A program made the position numbers and the translations under genes. A stretch of 64,000 nucleotides of DNA from Phenylobacterium sp. (GTDB lineage: Bacteria; Pseudomonadota; Alphaproteobacteria; Caulobacterales; Caulobacteraceae), in NCBI RefSeq assembly GCF_013911965.1, contig NZ_JACESE010000004.1, positions 1-64,000 on the forward strand, written 5' to 3'. Under the pieces are notes generated by a model. That model had not been told where the DNA came from. It saw only the letters and a program-made list of their open reading frames with translations, and did no database searches. Shown here in pieces: positions 25,885-34,045 of the stretch. Position 1 is the first letter of the stretch. Each line of letters starts with the position of its first letter.

Positions 25885-26005
25885 CGGGGCGACAGTCGCC
25901 GCTGACCCTGAGTCTGACAAGCTGGAAGCGCCGCCGGGGCGCTTGACCGCGGGCGGCTCAGGGCGTTGATGCGCAGCCTTGCTGCATGCCGGGAAGGAGA
26001 CCCCG

Positions 26006-27190
26006 ATGGCCGAAGATCCGCGCGACTGGAACCTGGAGACCAAGCTCGTCCGCGGCGGCCTCATGCGCACCGAATACGGCGAGATTTCCGAGGCGCTCTT
26101 CCTGACCCAGAGCTTCGCCTACGACAGCGCCGCCGCCGCCGACGCCCGGTTCGCGGGCGAGGCGCCGGGCTTCATCTATCAGCGCTTCGGCAACCCCACG
26201 ACGCAGATGTTCGAGGATCGGCTGGCGCTCCTGGAAGGCGCCGAGCTCTGCCGGGCGACCTCGTCGGGCATGTCGGCCGTGCATGTGGCGCTGACCGGCC
26301 TGCTGCGCGCCGGCGACCACCTCGTGGCCGGCCGCGCCCTGTTCGGCTCCTGCCGCTGGATCATCTCCGAGTGGCTGCCGCGGTTCGGAGTGGAGGTCAC
26401 CTATGTGGACGCCACCGACCTCGAGGCCTGGAAGAATGCGGTGCGCCCCAACACCAGGTGCTTCCTGGTGGAAAGCCCCGCCAATCCGCTGCTGGAGGTG
26501 ACGGCCATCGGGGCCGTGGCGGAGATCGCCCGCGCGGCCGGCGCCCGGCTGGTGGTGGACAACGTCTTCGCCACGCCCGTCTTCCAGAAGCCCTTGGCGC
26601 TGGGGGCCGACATCGTCGTCTATTCGGCGACCAAGCACATCGACGGCCAGGGCCGGGTGCTGGGCGGGGCGATCCTCGGCTCAGAAGCGCTGATGCTGGA
26701 GGCCTACAAGGACATCCTGCGCCACACCGGCCCGGCGCTCTCGCCCTTCAACGCCTGGGTGCTGCTGAAAGGTCTGGAGACGCTGGACCTGCGCGTGCGC
26801 CGCCAGAGCGACAACGCCGCCGTCGTGGCCGATGCGGTCGCCGCGCACGCCAAGGTCCGCAAGACGGTCTATTGCGGCCGTCCCGACCACCCGCAGGCGG
26901 CCATCATCGCCAACCAGATGTCCGGCGGGGGCAATGTGCTGGCCTTCGACCTCGGCTCGCGCGAGGCCGCCTGGCGGTTCCTGGACGCCCTGCAGATCGT
27001 CGACATCTCGAACAATCTCGGCGACGCCAAGTCGATGGCCACCCATCCCTGCACCACCACCCACCGGTCGATGCCGGCCGAGGAGCGGGAGGCCATCGGC
27101 CTCACCGAGGGCTGGGTGCGGATGAGCGTCGGCCTGGAAAGCGCCGTCGACCTGCAGCGCGACGTCGAGCGGGCGCTCGACGCCGCGTGA
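26006..27190 (+). CDS. metZ: O-succinylhomoserine sulfhydrylase
   Basis: 394 residues, cystathionine-gamma-synthase family. MetZ uses sulfide to turn O-succinylhomoserine into homocysteine, the direct sulfhydrylation route to methionine. PLP site VVYSATKHIDGQGRVLGG (Lys in SATKH), NPTTQMFEDRLALLEG and SNNLGDAKSMATHPCTTTH are typical MetZ blocks. Start ATG at 26006 follows AAGGAG. It diverges from dcd over a 121-nt gap in which I looked for and did not find a SAM-II riboswitch. O-acetylhomoserine sulfhydrylase is the nearest alternative. Confidence 0.93.
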   Translation: MAEDPRDWNLETKLVRGGLMRTEYGEISEALFLTQSFAYDSAAAADARFAGEAPGFIYQRFGNPTTQMFEDRLALLEGAELCRATSSGMSAVHVALTGLLRAGDHLVAGRALFGSCRWIISEWLPRFGVEVTYVDATDLEAWKNAVRPNTRCFLVESPANPLLEVTAIGAVAEIARAAGARLVVDNVFATPVFQKPLALGADIVVYSATKHIDGQGRVLGGAILGSEALMLEAYKDILRHTGPALSPFNAWVLLKGLETLDLRVRRQSDNAAVVADAVAAHAKVRKTVYCGRPDHPQAAIIANQMSGGGNVLAFDLGSREAAWRFLDALQIVDISNNLGDAKSMATHPCTTTHRSMPAEEREAIGLTEGWVRMSVGLESAVDLQRDVERALDAA

Positions 27191-27197
27191 AGCCGGG

Positions 27198-28109
27198 TCA
27201 GGCCTGCAGGCTCTCGGGCGAGAGCCTGTATTCCTTCGAGCAGTACTCGCAGGTGACGTGGATGTGGCCGTCGGGCTCGACCATGTCGGCCCGTTCGTCC
27301 TCGCCGAAGGAGGCGATGACGCCGCGGATGCGCTCTTCCGAGCAGCGGCAGAAGGCGCGCAGCGGCTTGTCCTCGTAGACCCGCACCCCGTCCTCGTGGA
27401 ACAGGCGGAAGAGCAGGGTCTTGCCCGAAATGCCGGGGTCGAGCAGTTCGTCCTCGCCGATGGTCTCGAAGAAGGCCTGACTGCGGGTCCAGGCCTCCTC
27501 GGTGGAGCCGCGGGTGTCATCCTCGGCGATGTTCTGGATCAGCATGCCGCCGGCGCGCCAGCGCAGGCCCTCGCCGGTGTCGGCCTGGCCCACCGCCAGC
27601 CGCAGCCGCGTCGGCGTCTGTTCGGACTGGGCGAAGTACTGCTCGGCGCACAGCGCCAGGGTCTCGCCCTCGATGGCGGTGACGCCCTGGTAGCGGTCCA
27701 TGTCCGGCCCCTGATCGACCGTCATGATGAAGACGCCCTGGCCCAGCAGGCTGCGGGCGCCCGGACGGGCGAAGCCTTGCGAGGCCGCGGCGACCGCCTC
27801 GGGGTCGAACCGGCAATAGCCGCGCAGGGCGCCTTCGGTGTCGTAGTCGGCCACGACGTAGCGGACGGGCCCTTCGCCCTGGGCCTGGACGATCAGGCGG
27901 CCGTCGAACTTCAGGTTCGAGCCGACCAGGGCGGCGAGCGCGCAGGTCTCGCCCAGCAGGTTGGCGACGGGTTCCGGATAGTCGTGGGCGGCCAGGATCT
28001 CGTCGATGGCGGGACCTAGGCGCACCAGGCGGCCGCGCACGGCCTCGCCCTCGATCTGAAACGGACCGACGACGTCGTCGGGGATTTGGGGAGCGGTGTT
28101 GGAAGACAT
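27198..28109 (-). CDS. hslO: Redox-regulated chaperone Hsp33
   Basis: 303 residues. Hsp33 becomes an active holdase when its C-terminal zinc cysteines are oxidised. The N-terminal chaperone domain has GRLVRLGPAIDEILAAHDYP and GQGVFIMTVDQG; the C-terminal zinc site is CRC (in LRAFCRCSEERIRGVIASFG) plus CEYC near residue 293, four cysteines as expected. Converges closely with metZ (7 nt between stops). Begins ATG 28109, 56 nt from the end of argF; argD, argF and hslO all read leftward, so hslO may be co-transcribed with them. Confidence 0.94.
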   Translation of the reverse strand: MSSNTAPQIPDDVVGPFQIEGEAVRGRLVRLGPAIDEILAAHDYPEPVANLLGETCALAALVGSNLKFDGRLIVQAQGEGPVRYVVADYDTEGALRGYCRFDPEAVAAASQGFARPGARSLLGQGVFIMTVDQGPDMDRYQGVTAIEGETLALCAEQYFAQSEQTPTRLRLAVGQADTGEGLRWRAGGMLIQNIAEDDTRGSTEEAWTRSQAFFETIGEDELLDPGISGKTLLFRLFHEDGVRVYEDKPLRAFCRCSEERIRGVIASFGEDERADMVEPDGHIHVTCEYCSKEYRLSPESLQA

Positions 28110-28165
28110 CGTGGCGCCATATAGGGGGGCGGACCCGCATTTGCGAGCCTGCGCCCGTCACAGCC

Positions 28166-29131
28166 TCAGATCGCCCCGAAGCACCAGGCCAGGACCGACT
28201 TCTGGGCGTGGATGCGGTTCTCCGCCTCCTCCCAGACCAGAGACCTGGGGCCGTCGATCACCGCATCGACCACCTCCTCGCCCCTGTGGGCGGGCAGGCA
28301 GTGGAGGAAGACGCCGTCCTTGGCCGCCAGGTCCATCAGGGCGGTGTCCACCTGGTAGGGCTCGAAGGCGCGCAGGCGCTCGTCGTGATCGGTGTCGCCC
28401 ATGGAGACCCAGGTGTCGGTGATCACGCAGTCGGCGCCGCGCACGGCCTCGCGCGGATCCTCGGTCATCTCCACCCGGCCCTGCATCTCGGCGGCGCGGG
28501 CGAGGTCGGTGAGGTCGGGATGATAGACGGTCGGGCAGGCGATGTTCAGCTTGAAGCCGAACTTGCCGGCCGCATGGATGAAGCTGGCGCAGACATTGTT
28601 GCCGTCGCCCACCCAGGCGAGCGTGCGCCCGGCCACGGGCCCCCGATGCTCCTCGAACGTCAGGAGGTCGGCCAGGATCTGGCACGGGTGGCTCCTGTCG
28701 GTCAGGCCGTTGATCACCGGCACGGTCGCCGCCAGCGCCAGGCGCTCCAGGTCCTCGTGCGTATTGGCGCGGATCATGACGGCGTCGACCATGCGCGAGA
28801 GCACCTTGGCCGTGTCCTCGATGGGCTCGCCGCGACCAAGCTGCATGTCGGCCGAGGTCGAGATGATGACGTCGCCGCCCAGCTGGCGCATGGCCGCGTC
28901 GAAGGAGAAGCGCGTCCGCGTGGAGTGCTTCTCGAAGATCATGGCCAGCACGCGGTCGCGGGCCGGCGCGTCGGCGTCGACGCGGCCCTTGGGCCAGCCG
29001 GCGCGGGCGGCCTTGCGCGCCTTGGCGTCGTCCAGGATGGCGCGCAGGTCGGCGGCTTCCATCCGCCAGAGGTCGAGGAAGTGCCTGACGGCGGCTGGCT
29101 TGGTGGACGGGAGTCCGGAGGAAAGGCTCAT
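28166..29131 (-). CDS. argF: Ornithine carbamoyltransferase
   Basis: 321 residues. Transfers carbamoyl from carbamoyl phosphate to ornithine to make citrulline in arginine synthesis. Carbamoyl-phosphate motif STRTRFSF (in [20 protein letters not shown]), HPCQILADL, and ornithine-side motif [11 protein letters not shown] are all intact. Start ATG at 29131. It follows argD by 109 nt; the gap holds a large nested inverted repeat. Together they form a short arginine unit with hslO downstream. Confidence 0.95.
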   Translation of the reverse strand: MSLSSGLPSTKPAAVRHFLDLWRMEAADLRAILDDAKARKAARAGWPKGRVDADAPARDRVLAMIFEKHSTRTRFSFDAAMRQLGGDVIISTSADMQLGRGEPIEDTAKVLSRMVDAVMIRANTHEDLERLALAATVPVINGLTDRSHPCQILADLLTFEEHRGPVAGRTLAWVGDGNNVCASFIHAAGKFGFKLNIACPTVYHPDLTDLARAAEMQGRVEMTEDPREAVRGADCVITDTWVSMGDTDHDERLRAFEPYQVDTALMDLAAKDGVFLHCLPAHRGEEVVDAVIDGPRSLVWEEAENRIHAQKSVLAWCFGAI

Positions 29132-29147
29132 GGGAACGGTCCCAACG

Positions 29148-29198
29148 GCCCCGCGCCGGCGCCGGAAAAGCACGAAGGCGACGCCTTCGGCGCGGGGC
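29148..29198. repeat. Nested inverted repeat between argD and argF
   Basis: Perfect 11-bp arms GCCCCGCGCCG (29148-29158) and CGGCGCGGGGC (29188-29198) enclose a second hairpin AAGGCG-A-CGCCTT (29175-29187). It begins 16 nt upstream of the argF start, so in the mRNA it could stabilise the argD segment, attenuate, or shape argF translation. No T tract, so not a standard terminator. Confidence 0.5.
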
Positions 29199-29240
29199 TC
29201 TTGATCAATGGAGTCCCGGCGGGCCGGGCGTGAAAAAGGA

Positions 29241-30473
29241 TCAGGCGGCTTCCTTGGCCTTGGCGCGGGCGGCCTCGCAGGCGCGTTCGAAGCGCTCGAT
29301 CGCCTCGCGCGCCTCGTCGAGCGTCAGCGTCAGGGGCGGCAGCAGGCGGACGCAGTTGTCGCCGCCGCCGGCCACCAGCAGGTGCTGGTCGCGGGCGAGC
29401 TGCATGAACTCGCGGTTCGGCGTGCCGAGCTTGACGCCGATCAGCAGGCCCTTGCCGCGGATGTCGAGGACCACGTCCGGATAGCGGTCCTTCAGACCCG
29501 CGAGCTGCTGGTTGAAGTAGCCGGCGACCTCGCGGACATGCGCCAGCAGTTCCGGCTTGGCCAGTTCGTCCACCGCCGCCAGACCCACCGCCATGGCCAG
29601 CGGATTGCCGCCATAGGTCGAGCCATGCGAGCCGACGCTCATCCCCGCCCCGGCCTCCGCCGTGGCCAGGCAGGCGCCGACGGGGAAGCCGCCGCCCAGC
29701 GCCTTGGCCACGCACATGATGTCCGGATCGCCCTCGCCGTCGGCCCAGTCGTGGGCGAACAGGCGGCCGGTGCGGCCGAGGCCGCACTGGATTTCGTCAT
29801 AGATGAGCAGGATGCCGTGCTCGTCGCACAGCTTGCGCAGGCCCTTCATGCAGGCCACCGGCAGGGCGCGCGCCCCGCCCTCGCCCTGCACCGGCTCGAT
29901 GATGATCGCCGCCGTGGTTGGGCCGATGGCCGCCTTCAGCGCTTCGTGGTCGCCATAGGGAAGCTGGACGAAGCCGGGCAGCGGCGGGCCGAAGCCTTCG
30001 AGATAGGACTTGTTGCCCGAGGCGTTCACCGCCGCGACCGTCCGGCCGTGGAAGGAGCCTTCGAAGCCGATGATGTCGATGCGCTCGGGGTTGCCGCGGG
30101 CCCAATGATACTTGCGCGCCGTCTTGATCGCGCACTCCACCGCCTCGGTCCCGGAGTTGGTGAAGAAGACCATGTCGGCGAAGGTCTCGGCGCAGAGGCG
30201 CTTGGCCAGCGCCTCCTGCCCCGGGATCTGGAAGATGTTGGAGACGTGCCAGAGCTTCTCGGCCTGGTCCTTCACCGCCTGGACGAGCCGGGGATGGGAA
30301 TGGCCCAGCGCGTTCACCGCAATGCCGGCCATGCAGTCCAGATAGGCGTCACCCTCGGCCGTGAACAGTCGCGCGCCCTCGCCTCGCTCGAACGCCAGCG
30401 GAGCGCGGTTGTACACGCCCATGATGTGGTCGCTGGGAACGGTCGCGGCGGACGTCGCGGTCTTTTCGGTCAC
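29241..30473 (-). CDS. argD: Acetylornithine aminotransferase
   Basis: 410 residues, class-III PLP aminotransferase of the ArgD/AstC type. Interconverts N-acetylglutamate semialdehyde and N-acetylornithine (often also the succinyl-diaminopimelate step). [20 protein letters not shown] and [18 protein letters not shown] at the start, [43 protein letters not shown] and the PLP lysine in [17 protein letters not shown] are characteristic. Start is GTG at 30473 preceded by GGAGGG. First gene of argD-argF. Confidence 0.93.
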   Translation of the reverse strand: MTEKTATSAATVPSDHIMGVYNRAPLAFERGEGARLFTAEGDAYLDCMAGIAVNALGHSHPRLVQAVKDQAEKLWHVSNIFQIPGQEALAKRLCAETFADMVFFTNSGTEAVECAIKTARKYHWARGNPERIDIIGFEGSFHGRTVAAVNASGNKSYLEGFGPPLPGFVQLPYGDHEALKAAIGPTTAAIIIEPVQGEGGARALPVACMKGLRKLCDEHGILLIYDEIQCGLGRTGRLFAHDWADGEGDPDIMCVAKALGGGFPVGACLATAEAGAGMSVGSHGSTYGGNPLAMAVGLAAVDELAKPELLAHVREVAGYFNQQLAGLKDRYPDVVLDIRGKGLLIGVKLGTPNREFMQLARDQHLLVAGGGDNCVRLLPPLTLTLDEAREAIERFERACEAARAKAKEAA

Positions 30474-30625
30474 GGGAGGAGCCCTCCAAAGCGAAGCGTC
30501 CCCGCGCGCAGGCTGCGGGGACTGGAAGGCCCGATCTTTTCCGGCGCGAACGCCGCTCTGTCAATGATTTGCAGGCGGGCCGCCACAGGGTCGCGAGGGA
30601 CTGTGGCGCCGCTTCCCCGACCGCC

Positions 30626-31462
30626 TCAGGTCTTCAGCTTGTAGCCGGTCTCGAACATCCAGAGACAGACGAAGGCGAAGGCCACGGCGATGCCCGCCGT
30701 CATCCCGATCCCCGTCACCAGCGAACCCTCGGCCTGGCCGATGAAGCCGTAGCGGAAGCCGTCGATCAGATAGAAGAACGGGTTGAAGTGGCTGGCCGTG
30801 CGGAACGGCTCGGGCAGGCGGTCGACCAGATAGAAGGTCCCCGACAGGAAGGTCATCGGCATGATGATGAAGTTGGTCACCGCGGCCATGTGGTCGAACT
30901 TCTCGGCCCAGAGGCCGGCCATCATGCCGAGCATGCCCAGGATCAGCGAAGCCGCCACGGCGAAGTAGAGCACCGCCCACAGGTGGGTCAGCGGCAGGTC
31001 CGCAAAGGGCAGGACGGCGATCCAGGTGACCGCGCCGACGGCCAGGCCGCGGGTGGCGGCGCCGAGCGCGAAGCCCGCGACATGCTCCAGCGGCGTCAGG
31101 GGCGGGGTCATGAAGTCCCCCACCAGCCCGTTGACCTTGGCCTGCAGAAGGCTCGAGGACGAGTTGGCGAAAGCGTTGTTCAGGATGGTCATCATGATCA
31201 GGCCCGGCGCGATGAAGGTCGCGAAGGGCACGCCGTGGACATCCGGCCGGGCGCCACCCACGGCTACCACGAAGACCATCATGTACAGCAACGAGGTCAC
31301 GACCGGCGCGGCCAGAGTCTGGGTCCCGACCTTCCAGAATCGCTTCACCTCCCGCAGGTAAAGGGTCCGGAAGCCCGGCCAGTTGAACCCCGAATAGGCC
31401 CGTGGCTGGGGCGGGACGGCGGACGAGATTTCGGCGGCGCGGCCAGGCGACATGTCGTTCAT
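30626..31462 (-). CDS. ABC-2 type export permease
   Basis: 278 residues (281 if the ATG at 31471 is used). Six membrane segments of the ABC-2 permease type after a cytoplasmic start: FRTLYLREVKRFWKVGTQTL, PVVTSLLYMMVFVVAVGG, FIAPGLIMMTILNNAFANSS, MTPPLTPLEHVAGFALG, and the end HFNPFFYLIDGFRYGFIG. This is the YadH/NodJ group exporting lipids, polysaccharide or drugs. No ATP-binding partner gene is adjacent, so it must pair with an ATPase encoded elsewhere. Start uncertain: none of the three ATGs at 31471, 31462 and 31453 has a good ribosome site. Diverges from gcrA. Confidence 0.83.
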   Translation of the reverse strand: MNDMSPGRAAEISSAVPPQPRAYSGFNWPGFRTLYLREVKRFWKVGTQTLAAPVVTSLLYMMVFVVAVGGARPDVHGVPFATFIAPGLIMMTILNNAFANSSSSLLQAKVNGLVGDFMTPPLTPLEHVAGFALGAATRGLAVGAVTWIAVLPFADLPLTHLWAVLYFAVAASLILGMLGMMAGLWAEKFDHMAAVTNFIIMPMTFLSGTFYLVDRLPEPFRTASHFNPFFYLIDGFRYGFIGQAEGSLVTGIGMTAGIAVAFAFVCLWMFETGYKLKT

Positions 31463-31514
31463 GCCGCACACATGCGCCGCCGCGGGCTTGACCGCAAGTG
31501 TGCGACCTTCCGAC

Positions 31515-31522
31515 GCTATATC
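31515..31522 (+). promoter_or_regulatory. Sigma-73-type -10 element upstream of gcrA
   Basis: GCTATATC matches the Caulobacter housekeeping -10 consensus GCTANAWC exactly, 165 nt before the gcrA start. A TTGACCG at 31488-31494 resembles the -35 but the 20-nt spacing is longer than usual, so the pairing is doubtful. Confidence 0.45.
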
Positions 31523-31529
31523 TAGTTCC

Positions 31530-31538
31530 TGTGGATGG
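31530..31538 (+). promoter_or_regulatory. DnaA-box-like site upstream of gcrA
   Basis: TGTGGATGG matches the DnaA box TGTGNATAA at 7 of 9 positions. In Caulobacter DnaA activates gcrA, so a site here is expected; binding is inferred. Confidence 0.4.
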
Positions 31539-31562
31539 AACCAGGGGCGCCTATTGTGGCCT

Positions 31563-31578
31563 TTAAGGAAGTCTTTAC
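31563..31578. promoter_or_regulatory. Near-consensus CtrA box upstream of gcrA
   Basis: TTAA-GGAAGTC-TTTAC, one mismatch to TTAA-N7-TTAAC, 109 nt before the gcrA start. CtrA represses gcrA in Caulobacter; downstream of the -10-like element, this is a sensible repressor position. Confidence 0.5.
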
Positions 31579-31686
31579 GATATCTAGTAGTCCGTGGGGC
31601 GCAGAATGACGCGTCCTCACTAGATGTAGTTCCGACCGTTGCGCGGGGTGGCGTTCGGAACCGCTCTGGCCGTTTGGGAGGCTCTG

Positions 31687-32193
31687 ATGAGTTGGACTGA
31701 CGAGCGTGTCGAGTCGCTGAAAAAGCTCTGGCAGGATGGCCTTTCGGCCAGTCAGATCGCGAAACAACTGGGGGGAGTCACCCGTAATGCGGTGATCGGC
31801 AAGGTTCACCGCCTGGGCCTGTCGGGCCGCGCCGCGCCGTCGAAACCGGCCCGTCCGGCCTTCAAGGCGCCCCGGCCGCAGCGCCCGGCCGCCACCGCGC
31901 CGTCCGCGCCGCGCCGCATCGCCGAGCCCGTGGCGGCCGAGGCCGCCCAGACGCCGGCGCCGACCCGCTATGTGGACGAAGAGCCCGGCTCGGCCACGGT
32001 GCTGACGCTCGGCGCCCACATGTGCAAGTGGCCGATCGGCGATCCGTCGAGCGACGGCTTCACCTTCTGCGGCCGCCGCGCCAGCGAAGGCCCCTACTGC
32101 GTCGAGCACGCCAAGGTGGCCTATCAGCCGGCCCAGGCGAAAAAGCGCTCCGGCGGTTCGGATCTGGCCCGGTCGCTGCGGCGGTATATCTGA
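31687..32193 (+). CDS. gcrA: Cell-cycle regulator GcrA
   Basis: 168 residues. N-terminal DNA-binding domain (MSWTDERVESLKKLWQDGLS, then ASQIAKQLGGVTRNAVIGKV and HRLGLSGR, residues 1-48), an Ala/Pro-rich linker (50-100), and a C-terminal sigma-70-binding domain with conserved cysteines (MCKWPIGDPSSDGFTFCGRR, GPYCVEHAK). GcrA binds RNA polymerase carrying the housekeeping sigma factor and activates promoters methylated at GANTC by CcrM, driving S-phase genes. GGGAGG precedes the ATG at 31687. The 215-nt upstream region has CtrA-like and DnaA-like sites and no GANTC. Transcript ends at a clear hairpin. Confidence 0.97.
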   Translation: MSWTDERVESLKKLWQDGLSASQIAKQLGGVTRNAVIGKVHRLGLSGRAAPSKPARPAFKAPRPQRPAATAPSAPRRIAEPVAAEAAQTPAPTRYVDEEPGSATVLTLGAHMCKWPIGDPSSDGFTFCGRRASEGPYCVEHAKVAYQPAQAKKRSGGSDLARSLRRYI

Positions 32194-32218
32194 TCGGTCG
32201 GCAGACGATCGCGACAAG

Positions 32219-32245
32219 GGGGCGGACGCCGCGAGGCGCCGCCCC
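32219..32245 (+). terminator. Terminator after gcrA
   Basis: Stem GGGGCGG-A-CGCC / GGCG-CCGCCCC with loop GCGA, then TTCTTCGTTCC, 26 nt after the gcrA stop. Confidence 0.75.
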
Positions 32246-32296
32246 TTCTTCGTTCCGGCGGTTGGGGATCGGGCCTGCGCGGACTAGATTCCGCCG

Positions 32297-33775
32297 ATGA
32301 CCGACGTCGCGCCGCCTGAGTCGAACGCCCACGCCTATTCCGTTTCCGAACTGGCCTTCGCGCTCAAGCGGACGGTGGAGGACGCCTATGGCTTCGTGCG
32401 CCTGCGTGGCGAGCTGTCCAAGGTCACCCACCACTCCAACGGCCACGTCTATCTGACGATCAAGGACGAGCGCGCCGCCATCGACGGCGTGGTCTGGAAG
32501 GGCTCGGTCCGCAACCTCTCCGTCCGGCCCGAACAGGGGCTGGAGGTGATCGTCACGGGCAAGATCACCACCTATCCGGCCGGCTCGCGCTACCAGATCG
32601 TCATCGAGAGCATGGAGGCCGCCGGCATGGGCGCCCTGCTTGCCCAGCTGGAGCGCCTGAAGGCCAAGCTCGCCGCCGAGGGCCTGTTCGAGCCCGCCCG
32701 CAAGCGGCCCCTGCCCGCCATGCCGGCTGTCATCGGCGTGGTGACCAGTCCGACCGGCGCGGTGATCCGCGACATCCTGCACCGCATCCGCGACCGCTGG
32801 CCCTGCCGCGTCGTGGTCTGGCCGGTGGTGGTGCAGGGCGACCAGGCCGCCGCCCAGGTGTGCGGCGCGGTCCGCGGCTTCTGCGAGCTGCCCGCCGGCG
32901 GCGACCTGCCCCGCCCCGACGTCATCATCGTGGCCCGCGGCGGCGGTTCGGTGGAGGACCTCTGGCCCTTCAACGACGAGACCCTGGCCCGGACTGTGGC
33001 CGCGGCCGACATCCCGGTCATCTCGGCGGTCGGCCATGAGACCGACACGACCCTCATCGACTTCGTCTCCGACCGCCGGGCGCCGACGCCCACGGCCGCC
33101 GCGGAGATGGCGACGCCGGTTCTGGCCGAGCTGCGCGCCGCGATCAGCGACCTGAACGCCCGCCTGCACCGCTGCGGCGGGCGGGTGGTGGAGGACCGCG
33201 CCGGCCGCGTGCAGAGCGCCGGCCGCAGCCTGGCCCGCGTGCCCGACCTGGTGGAGATGGCCGCCCAGCGGTTCAATCTCGCCTCGGGGCGTCTGACCGC
33301 CGGCCTGCAGCGCAACGCTGCGGCGCACGAGCGGGATCTGGTGCGCGTGGCCTCGCGGCTGTCGCCCAACCTGCTCCAGCGTCCGCAGGAGGCCCAGAAG
33401 CAGCGGCTGGACGCCCTGACGGCCCGCATGGCCCCAGCCGTTCAGCGACGCATGGAGCGCCTGTCGGAGCGGCTGACCGCGGTGGAGAAGCTCCGCCAGT
33501 CGCTCAATCCGGACCGCCCCCTGTCGCGGGGCTTCGCCCGCGTCCATCGTGCCGACGGATCGCTGGCCCGGCAGGGGGCGGCCCTCGACCGCGGCGAGGC
33601 CGTCCGCCTCGTCTTCGCCGACGCCACCCGCAACGCCGTGATCGACGGCCAGGGCGTCGATCCGGCCCATCCCGACCGGGCCGAGGCGCCGGTCGCGCCG
33701 GCCCCCCGGCCCAGGCCGCGCAAACCCGCCGCGCCAGGCGCCGGCCCCGGGGCCGTACAGGGCGATCTCTTCTGA
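32297..33775 (+). CDS. xseA: Exodeoxyribonuclease VII large subunit
   Basis: 492 residues. Together with XseB it degrades single-stranded DNA. N-terminal OB-fold ([40 protein letters not shown]), catalytic core with [34 protein letters not shown] and [20 protein letters not shown], then a long coiled coil (330-430) and a Pro/Ala-rich tail. Length is slightly above the E. coli protein because of that tail. xseB is not in this window. 45 nt upstream of the DUF2093 gene. Confidence 0.95.
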   Translation: MTDVAPPESNAHAYSVSELAFALKRTVEDAYGFVRLRGELSKVTHHSNGHVYLTIKDERAAIDGVVWKGSVRNLSVRPEQGLEVIVTGKITTYPAGSRYQIVIESMEAAGMGALLAQLERLKAKLAAEGLFEPARKRPLPAMPAVIGVVTSPTGAVIRDILHRIRDRWPCRVVVWPVVVQGDQAAAQVCGAVRGFCELPAGGDLPRPDVIIVARGGGSVEDLWPFNDETLARTVAAADIPVISAVGHETDTTLIDFVSDRRAPTPTAAAEMATPVLAELRAAISDLNARLHRCGGRVVEDRAGRVQSAGRSLARVPDLVEMAAQRFNLASGRLTAGLQRNAAAHERDLVRVASRLSPNLLQRPQEAQKQRLDALTARMAPAVQRRMERLSERLTAVEKLRQSLNPDRPLSRGFARVHRADGSLARQGAALDRGEAVRLVFADATRNAVIDGQGVDPAHPDRAEAPVAPAPRPRPRKPAAPGAGPGAVQGDLF

Positions 33776-33820
33776 GACGGGCCTCTGTCATCGCCGGCGC
33801 CTGCGCGCTACATTAGGGCG

Positions 33821-34045
33821 ATGAACGCACATGATCGCGACCTTCCAGGCCAGGCGGCCGAGCTGGCCGTGCTGCACTATGGCGACGGCGACTTCGTCGT
33901 GCTCAAGCCGGGCCGCCACGTGGTCTGCGCCGTTTCCGGCGTGAAGATTCCGCTGGAGGCCCTGCGCTACTGGAGCCCGGCCCTGCAGGAAGCCTATGCC
34001 GGCCCCAACGAGGCGCTCGCCCGGTGGAAGGAGATGAACCCCTGA
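33821..34045 (+). CDS. DUF2093 small protein
   Basis: 74 residues: LAVLHYGDGDFVVLKPGRHV then CAVSGVKIPLEALRYWSPAL and EAYAGPNEALARW, a near-complete DUF2093 domain, found almost only in Alphaproteobacteria and often beside xseA, as here. Function unknown; no membrane segment. Its last 22 nt overlap the M23 peptidase gene in another frame, implying co-translation. Confidence 0.85.
   Translation: MNAHDRDLPGQAAELAVLHYGDGDFVVLKPGRHVVCAVSGVKIPLEALRYWSPALQEAYAGPNEALARWKEMNP

Noticed and set aside
25885-26005. SAM-II riboswitch upstream of metZ
   Set aside because: Searched by eye for the conserved pseudoknot core (GAUUUG... and GCUAAAGCG-like ends) expected before alphaproteobacterial met genes; not present.
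31488-31522. Full sigma-73 promoter TTGACCG ... GCTATATC before gcrA
   Set aside because: The 20-nt gap exceeds the usual 10-14 nt of the Caulobacter consensus, so only the -10-like part was annotated.
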